Part shown: positions 58,630 through 64,000 of the stretch, one piece after another
Layout of the letters: each line of letters begins with the position of its first letter
Numbering within the stretch: position 1 is the first letter of the stretch
DNA from: Noviluteimonas sp052115395
GTDB lineage: Bacteria > Pseudomonadota > Gammaproteobacteria > Xanthomonadales > Xanthomonadaceae
Strand: one strand, 5' to 3'
Length of the DNA stretch: 64,000 bases
Assembly (NCBI GenBank): GCA_052115395.1
Contig: JBFRGO010000001.1
The notes under the pieces: model-generated
What the model was told of the DNA's origin: nothing
Databases searched by the model: none
The model's input: only the letters and a program-made list of their open reading frames with translations
Program-made: the position numbers and the translations under genes

Positions 58630-60957
58630 CTACCACCTTGTCGGAAAGGAGCCGCCGGGACGCAGTGCTCCGCAAATCTGCTGACAACTCCCGTTGGGGT
58701 CTGCAGCCCCTCCCGCACGCCCGAAGCGGTTTGCACGTTGGTCGGCTGCGGAATCAGCAATGGAGTCTCCAAAAATCAAGTCCGTCGCCTCTCGGTGATC
58801 GCTCATACATTTCGCGGCATCTTGCCCGCCCTGCCCTCGTTGGGCGGCTTCGCAATTTGCGCGGCAATGAAAGTATTTGTCCTGATTGGCCCAGCCGTTG
58901 TGGCTCTTGCCAACTCCATGGGTAGCATCCAATTGGTGATAGAACGCCTGGACAAAGTCGAATGCGCCGCGCACGTACTCGTTCAGGTACGCCCCATTTG
59001 ACTCGCCCCACTGCGATAGGACGTCAGGACTGTTCCAATACCCAACGCCCTCCAAACCCAACGGATCAATCATGCTCACTGGATTCCCGTCCACGTAAGC
59101 ATATGTGTTGATTCCGGCATGAAGTCCCATCTGATCTGATTGCAAATAGCGCCCCGACCTCAGATCCAGATCCCGGAAGCCATTCGACCAGAGGTCGTTT
59201 TCCGCGTCGTGATACTGCCCCGGAAACCCGAGGTTAAGCCCCCCGATCAAGTCCATCGCAATCGATCTGTCGAACGCGTAATTCCGTGCCCGCCAAACTT
59301 GCACCTGGCTCCCACTAGTCACCGCTTCCGGTCGTCCCAGATGGTCGTTGTGCACGAACTTGACGCCGGGATGGCCAACGACGATCGGGAAATCTTCAAA
59401 CCAGGCAACGATGCTGCCCGTGCCCGGCGTCAACAGCCCCACTAGCTCGCCACCGAACCAGAGATAGTCGGTCCATCCGCCGGGGCCGTGTTCGGACAAC
59501 AGTTGCGTTTGACTGCCATAGACGAAGCGCGTTGCGCCGGAAGCCGCACTGGACTTTCCAACGCGTTGGTCCAGCGCATTTACGGTGTACTGCGTCGTCC
59601 CGGCAGGCAGCGTCTTGCACGTACCGTAGGGCTCGCAAACCTGCACGCTGTCCGGGCGCGTGACCTGCCGGAGGCGGTCGAATGCATCGTAGTGCAGTTG
59701 CGTCGTGACGCCCGATGTCGTGTCGCTGATGCGGTTTCCGCGCTTGTCGTATCCGTAGGTATGGTGCCGGGCGGCTGAGCTCGTGCCCGTGATCGCCAGG
59801 AGGCGATTGCTGTAGGGGTCGATGGCGTGCTGCTCCACCGCGCTGCCCCAATTGTGCGAGGTGCGGTTGCCGTTGGCGTCGTGGGCGCTGATCCTGGTGC
59901 CGGTCGCTCCGACAGCAACGTCTCTGGTCAGCCTGCCCTGCGCGTCGTACGAAAACGTTTGCTGGCTCGGCTCGCCGGCAGCACTCGTGATCGCATTGAT
60001 GCGGTCGGCCGCTTCGAATGCATAGGTGAGGCTTTGCGCGACCTTGCCCGCATCCTCGTCCACCGCACTTACGCCGAACAGGCGCCCGTTGTCGTCGACG
60101 TTGTATCGGCGTTGCAGCCCATTGCCGTAGGTCCACGACTCCGGACCGCCGAAGGGGCGGTAACGGATGTCGTCGATGACGGTTTCCGTCGTGCCACGGT
60201 GGGTCGCGGTCAGCTTGCTCAGCCGGCCCATGTCGTACGCGTACTCGAGCGACGTGCCGCTTGGGTAGGAGAGCTTGATCAACCTGCCTAAGCCATCGAA
60301 ATGATGCATCGTCGTGTCTGAAACGCCATGAACGCTGTCCGTTCGCGTGCGAGTCACTCCATCGGCGCGGTAGGTGAAACTCGTGGCGGCCTGGACGATG
60401 CCCGCTTGCAGGGTCGCCGCCTCGCACAGGAAGCCCTTGCCACAAGTGTCGTACGCAAACGACCTTTGATCCGCTCCGCCCGTGACCACCGTGACGCGGC
60501 CCTGCGTGTCGTATGCGTAGTTGAGGGCGCTCGAGTCGTTCCGCACGGTTCGTGTACGAAGACCGCCGTCGTCGTAAGCATGCGTCGTGGTCCCCGTGTC
60601 GGGGCTGCGTAGCTCGAGCAGATCCCCGAATCCGTTGTAGCGATAGGTCGTGGACAAGCCGCGGGGATCGACCACGGTGGTCGTGCGATCCGCCGCGTCG
60701 TAACTCATGCGCGTGAGGCCGCCCGTGGCATCGGTGGAGGTGACCACCCGGCCCAGGGCATCGTAGGTGAGCCGGACTTTGTGGCCGCTTCCGTCTTCGA
60801 CTTCGACCAGCCGCCCTTCCACGTCGTAGGCACGTCGCGCAACGAGCTTGCTGTCTTCCCCCGTGCGTTCGGCAATGACGCGGCCCAGCTCGTCGTACTG
60901 GTAGACCTGCACTTGCGTGGCGACGAAGGCCGCGAGAAGTATCGTGACCCCATCCAT
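58630..60957 (-). CDS. RHS-repeat protein, C-terminal half with SAA-like tail
   Basis: This 775-residue protein begins with a short hydrophobic segment (ILLAAFVATQVQV) and then has YD/RHS repeats such as YQYDELGRVIAERTG and YDALGRVVTSTDATGG through to the RHS core end: YLQSDQMGL, NTYAYVDGNPVSMIDPLGL (DPLGL at about residue 631). The 140 residues after DPLGL are the variable tail. Its last 80 residues have FHCRANCEAAQRGQGG, SDHREATD, DSAADQRANRFGRAGG and LRPGG, in the same order as in serum amyloid A. It shares one base with the stop of the gene before it (TGATG). A toxin role is inferred. Confidence 0.8.
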   Translation of the reverse strand: MDGVTILLAAFVATQVQVYQYDELGRVIAERTGEDSKLVARRAYDVEGRLVEVEDGSGHKVRLTYDALGRVVTSTDATGGLTRMSYDAADRTTTVVDPRGLSTTYRYNGFGDLLELRSPDTGTTTHAYDDGGLRTRTVRNDSSALNYAYDTQGRVTVVTGGADQRSFAYDTCGKGFLCEAATLQAGIVQAATSFTYRADGVTRTRTDSVHGVSDTTMHHFDGLGRLIKLSYPSGTSLEYAYDMGRLSKLTATHRGTTETVIDDIRYRPFGGPESWTYGNGLQRRYNVDDNGRLFGVSAVDEDAGKVAQSLTYAFEAADRINAITSAAGEPSQQTFSYDAQGRLTRDVAVGATGTRISAHDANGNRTSHNWGSAVEQHAIDPYSNRLLAITGTSSAARHHTYGYDKRGNRISDTTSGVTTQLHYDAFDRLRQVTRPDSVQVCEPYGTCKTLPAGTTQYTVNALDQRVGKSSAASGATRFVYGSQTQLLSEHGPGGWTDYLWFGGELVGLLTPGTGSIVAWFEDFPIVVGHPGVKFVHNDHLGRPEAVTSGSQVQVWRARNYAFDRSIAMDLIGGLNLGFPGQYHDAENDLWSNGFRDLDLRSGRYLQSDQMGLHAGINTYAYVDGNPVSMIDPLGLEGVGYWNSPDVLSQWGESNGAYLNEYVRGAFDFVQAFYHQLDATHGVGKSHNGWANQDKYFHCRANCEAAQRGQGGQDAAKCMSDHREATDLIFGDSIADSAADQRANRFGRAGGAADPNGSCQQICGALRPGGSFPTRW

Positions 60958-61325
60958 CAGGGAATCACTTGCACGCCCATGACGCGCGGACGTTGCGCCG
61001 CGCAATCCAGGTCGCTGAGGGTCACCTGCACTTGTTTGCCGGAATACATGGCCGACAGCGCAGCAGCGTAGGTTTCCTTGTAACCGCCCTTGGTGGCGGT
61101 GGCGACGTAGCCGTCGGGGACCGCACAGCCGGCCGGGTTGATCATCGGCTCACGGGTCACGATGGCGAATTGGTCGGCATCCAGGCCGGTGCGGATCCGC
61201 GTGATCGTCACATTGCCCGTGCCGACGATGCCGAATTGCCCGATTTCGGGGGTCTCCGCAATCGCCTCTCCGGCGAGGCTTGCGCCAAGGGTCAAAGCCA
61301 ACGGCATCCATCGCATCCGATGCAT
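60957..61325 (-). CDS. Small exported protein between the two RHS halves
   Basis: This 122-residue protein starts at ATG 61325 with AAAGGAAC upstream and has a signal peptide ending at AIA before ETPEI. The mature part is beta-rich with two Cys residues (NPAGCAVPDGY and LDCAAQRP), likely disulfide-bonded, and ends in MGVQVIP. Another ATG at 61355 overlaps the stop of the RHS gene before it but has no ribosome site. The gene lies between the two RHS halves on the same strand. No family match. Confidence 0.65.
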   Translation of the reverse strand: MHRMRWMPLALTLGASLAGEAIAETPEIGQFGIVGTGNVTITRIRTGLDADQFAIVTREPMINPAGCAVPDGYVATATKGGYKETYAAALSAMYSGKQVQVTLSDLDCAAQRPRVMGVQVIP

Positions 61326-61351
61326 GTTCTTGTTCCTTTTGTTGTGGGGCG

Positions 61352-63379
61352 TCATTGGTCGCGCCCGACTTCGATCCGCGTCGGCAGCGACATCGCGTTG
61401 TAGGTGATGCGACGGACGGCGAAGGTGCCGTCGGGTTCGGTGCGGTCTTCCTGGATCAGTCGGTGGGCTGCGTCGTAGTGATATATGGCGGTGGCGCCGT
61501 CGGCGGAGTGGACGGCATCGAGCAGACCGTTCCTGCCGTAGAGGTAGCGCGTTTCGACCGGAGCTCCATTCGGGAACACGCGCTCGACGACAACGCGCCC
61601 GCGTTCGTCGTATTCGAACTCGCGCGCGGCTCCGGCCGGGCTCGTGATGCGGCCCGGCAAGCCGAGGGCGGTGTAGTTGCTGTACGTCGTTGCGTGGCCC
61701 GCGCCATTGGCGACAGACAACAGATCGCCGCCTGGTGAATATTGATAAGTGAGCGCGTCGCCGGTACCCGGCGCGGGGCCGTCCTCGACCACGGAGGCGA
61801 CGAGTCCGTTCGGGTGCTGCGTATAGGTGTAGTCGACGGAACGATCCGCGGCGGCGACGCCGCCTTTGAGATTCCTCATGGTCACGCGCTGTAGCCAGCC
61901 TTGCGGGGCATACGAATAGGCTCGCTCCAACTCGCCTTCGAGCGTTTCGCGGACTCGCCTGCCAGCGGCGTCTGAAGTAAATGACATGACGCGTTGAACC
62001 GGGCTGCCGGCGGCATCGACGCGACGGGCGAGACGCCCTTTTTCGTCGTACTCGAATCTCGTTACCCCTCCTGCAGCGTCGGTTTCCGATGCCAGGCGGT
62101 CCTGCGCATCGAACGTCCGCGCCGTCGCAGTTGCCGGACAATTCAGGCTCGCCTGCCCGGTCGTCCCGACAATGCGGCCTTCCTCCACTCGGTATGTCGC
62201 CACTTTTCCCAGCGCATTGGTCCGGGTGGTGCTTCCTTCGCTGTATGCATAGCGCGTGCGGTCCACGACATCGGCCTTGCGGGATTCGATGACGCGCGAT
62301 TCCGAGTCGTAGAGATATATCGTGAATCGCGAACCCGCGACGGACCTGCCGACATAGCGAAAAGCGTCGTCGTAGTGATACGTCAGCGCCGCCTTTCCGT
62401 CGGGATACCTCACGCCATTCAACCTCATGCGATCGTGCCCGCCGGAATAGCCTCCGCGCGTGTCGTAGTCGAACTTGTACGTCTGACCCGCCGGATCGAC
62501 GACTTCCAGGACGCGGTCCCCGCCCCACGGTGTGTGCGCCCAAGTGAACGTGATCTCGGCGCCTGTGGTGTGACGGACTCGCACAAGCTTCTGGCGGTCA
62601 CCGTACTCATAGGTCAGGCCGACGCCATCGGGCTGGAGCCGTTGCAGCACGACGCCCCCTGCGTCGTAGATCTCGCGGTTGCCATCGTTCCAGGCCAGCA
62701 CGAAGCTCCCATTGGGTTGACGCGTGATGCGCGCGAAGGGCTCCTCCGTGGAGCCGCTCCATGCATTGTCCGCCGCGCTCCATGTGAACGTGACGACGTC
62801 GCCTGTTTCGCGATGCGCGTAGATCTCTTGTGCGGCGGGATCGATGGTGCACGGAAGGATGCCGGCCCGCTGGTAGCAGCCTGATCCCGGCGACTCTGGC
62901 CATCGGCGATCGGAGAGCTGCACATCATGGGTGGTCACCCATTGTTTGCCGAGAATTCCGACGCCGCTCCACGCTTGGTTGTAGCTGCGCTGGAACCGCA
63001 ATCCGGAAAGCGAGGCGTGGGCGAAGTCCTCCGCGAATTCGAACTTCTTCCCGGTGACGATATCCACCGGGTTATCGCAGAGGTGCTGTTCGACGGGTTC
63101 GGGGTCCGCAGGACCAGGCTCTGGGCTGTCATCCACGGGCGGCGGCGAGTAGATGCCAGTGTCGTAACCTGCGCCGCCGGAACCGCCACCCCAGCCTCCG
63201 CTAGGATCCGGGGCATCGACAACGACCCAATCAAATTCCTTCAACCTGGATTGCGGTTGCGGGCCCGGCAAATTCTGCGCGTGGGCCGACGACGCGCCAA
63301 TGAACAGCAACACGGCGATGGCCTGTCGCAGGCAATGCCGAGCGCTGGGTGGCAGTTCGCATCCAAGCGTATTTGCCAT
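61352..63379 (-). CDS. RHS-repeat protein, N-terminal half, secreted
   Basis: This 675-residue protein has GAGGG before its ATG and a signal peptide ending at AHA before QNLPG. After a Pro/Gly-rich linker there is the DUF6531-type entry domain (NPVDIVTGKKFEFAEDF, LRFQRSYNQ), and then RHS/YD repeats (YDSESRVIES, FDAQDRLASETDAAGGVTRFEYDEKGRL, in parts). The frame stops at residue 675 in the middle of the repeat region, without a DPLGL core end or tail. The repeats pick up again in the gene at 58630, so one RHS shell seems split in two. Confidence 0.8.
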   Translation of the reverse strand: MANTLGCELPPSARHCLRQAIAVLLFIGASSAHAQNLPGPQPQSRLKEFDWVVVDAPDPSGGWGGGSGGAGYDTGIYSPPPVDDSPEPGPADPEPVEQHLCDNPVDIVTGKKFEFAEDFAHASLSGLRFQRSYNQAWSGVGILGKQWVTTHDVQLSDRRWPESPGSGCYQRAGILPCTIDPAAQEIYAHRETGDVVTFTWSAADNAWSGSTEEPFARITRQPNGSFVLAWNDGNREIYDAGGVVLQRLQPDGVGLTYEYGDRQKLVRVRHTTGAEITFTWAHTPWGGDRVLEVVDPAGQTYKFDYDTRGGYSGGHDRMRLNGVRYPDGKAALTYHYDDAFRYVGRSVAGSRFTIYLYDSESRVIESRKADVVDRTRYAYSEGSTTRTNALGKVATYRVEEGRIVGTTGQASLNCPATATARTFDAQDRLASETDAAGGVTRFEYDEKGRLARRVDAAGSPVQRVMSFTSDAAGRRVRETLEGELERAYSYAPQGWLQRVTMRNLKGGVAAADRSVDYTYTQHPNGLVASVVEDGPAPGTGDALTYQYSPGGDLLSVANGAGHATTYSNYTALGLPGRITSPAGAAREFEYDERGRVVVERVFPNGAPVETRYLYGRNGLLDAVHSADGATAIYHYDAAHRLIQEDRTEPDGTFAVRRITYNAMSLPTRIEVGRDQ

Positions 63380-63389
63380 TGAAGATCCC

Positions 63390-64000
63390 TCAATCATGGA
63401 AGCAGGCGCGCAAGGTAGCGGCAAGCACATCGTCGACCTGGGCCATCAGGGGAGCTGCATCCAGATCCCCGGTCGTCCGATCGATTTCGCATCCGCTGCG
63501 TTCGGCCATGCGAAGTAGCGCGCCGTCGAGCGCGCGGGTCGATAGACAGGCGACGCGTTTGAGGTCGATGCGATGGATCCTCCCGTCCGCAATCAGACTG
63601 GAAAGCGGCGGCGCCCGAAGGCGCGGAGACACAACGGTGGCGCAGATGCCCGCATGGATTGCCGACATGGTTTCCGTCAGCCCTCTCGAGTCCAGTTCTA
63701 CGAGTACGCGCGCTTCGAAGGCCAGGCACCGCGCGAGATAGTCCGCAAGCCCGTGGGAGCGCGCGTGTGGCCAATGGCGCTCGGCCAATACTGACTTTCC
63801 CATCTGAAGCAGGCATGCGTGCACCACGCCGGAAGCGACATCTCCCCTTGTCGAACCAATCCGTGCAGCCAGCAACCTGGCCCAGCGTCCGTTCCCGTCG
63901 ACGAATGGATGTACATGCAGGGCGTGGAACGCAGCACAGGCCGCCAGCACGGTGGTAGAAACCTGTGCCGGCGGCGCGACGAGCCCCTCGCAGAGTGAGT
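63390..64000 (-). CDS. Fic-family protein, N-terminus beyond window
   Basis: At least 203 residues are visible; the frame runs off the right edge. The Fic motif HPFVDGNGRWAR is complete, with the catalytic His and the anion-binding NGR, so AMP or another nucleotide-phosphate transfer to a target Ser/Thr/Tyr is likely. The remaining part is helical with a possible winged-helix end. An inhibitory motif cannot be judged because the N-terminus is missing. It ends 10 bases before the RHS start and so may be in the same operon. Confidence 0.8.
   Translation of the reverse strand, partial: SLCEGLVAPPAQVSTTVLAACAAFHALHVHPFVDGNGRWARLLAARIGSTRGDVASGVVHACLLQMGKSVLAERHWPHARSHGLADYLARCLAFEARVLVELDSRGLTETMSAIHAGICATVVSPRLRAPPLSSLIADGRIHRIDLKRVACLSTRALDGALLRMAERSGCEIDRTTGDLDAAPLMAQVDDVLAATLRACFHD

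Overview
The window is GC-rich DNA, about two-thirds G+C by eye, with almost continuous coding capacity. It reads like a chromosome segment of a Xanthomonadaceae/Lysobacteraceae gammaproteobacterium, probably of the Lysobacter group. This is inferred from gene content and coding style (dxs, large clade-2 catalase, RHS proteins, many histidine kinases); no species marker is present.

Region 1 (1-5.94 kb) is the right part of an integrative element. A tyrosine recombinase lies next to a 3' half of a tRNA-Phe gene (5891-5939), which is the attachment site. The element carries an AlpA-led operon of six small genes whose five junctions are all 4-base ATGA overlaps, plus two larger unknown genes that share a C-terminal motif. 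Its left end lies outside the window.

Region 2 (6-34 kb) is a signalling and stress region. It has two paralogous modules made of a KaiC-like double RecA ATPase and a hybrid histidine kinase with a receiver-like N-terminus (7.1-11.5 kb and 30.8-34.0 kb). The first has an extra kinase-like protein that lacks the phospho-acceptor histidine. Between them (13-25 kb) is a hypoxia/stress cluster: an AMP/thymidine-phosphorylase-like enzyme, two universal stress proteins, a P-type ATPase, an SDR dehydrogenase, a beta-CASP nuclease-like protein, a PAS hybrid kinase with its response regulator, and a Crp/Fnr regulator. Six TTGA-N6-TCAA sites lie in this cluster, and the five single promoters sit 56-58 bases from the start codon they face. 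This points to a regulon driven by the local FixK/Dnr-like regulator. A large catalase (katE) follows.

Region 3 (34-57 kb) is mostly ordinary chromosome: a cupredoxin-FG-GAP fusion, a PAP2 phosphatase lipoprotein, a YkgJ-type protein, an esterase, an ECF sigma factor with a membrane partner, a YeeE/YedE pair, an acyl-CoA dehydrogenase, an HNH nuclease, dxs, an Hpt protein with a hybrid kinase, LtrA and a PaaI thioesterase.

Region 4 (58-64 kb) is a minus-strand polymorphic-toxin-like locus: a Fic protein cut by the window edge, a secreted RHS N-terminal half, a small secreted protein, an RHS C-terminal half ending in a tail that resembles serum amyloid A, and a lipoprotein gene 2 bases downstream that is the natural candidate immunity gene.
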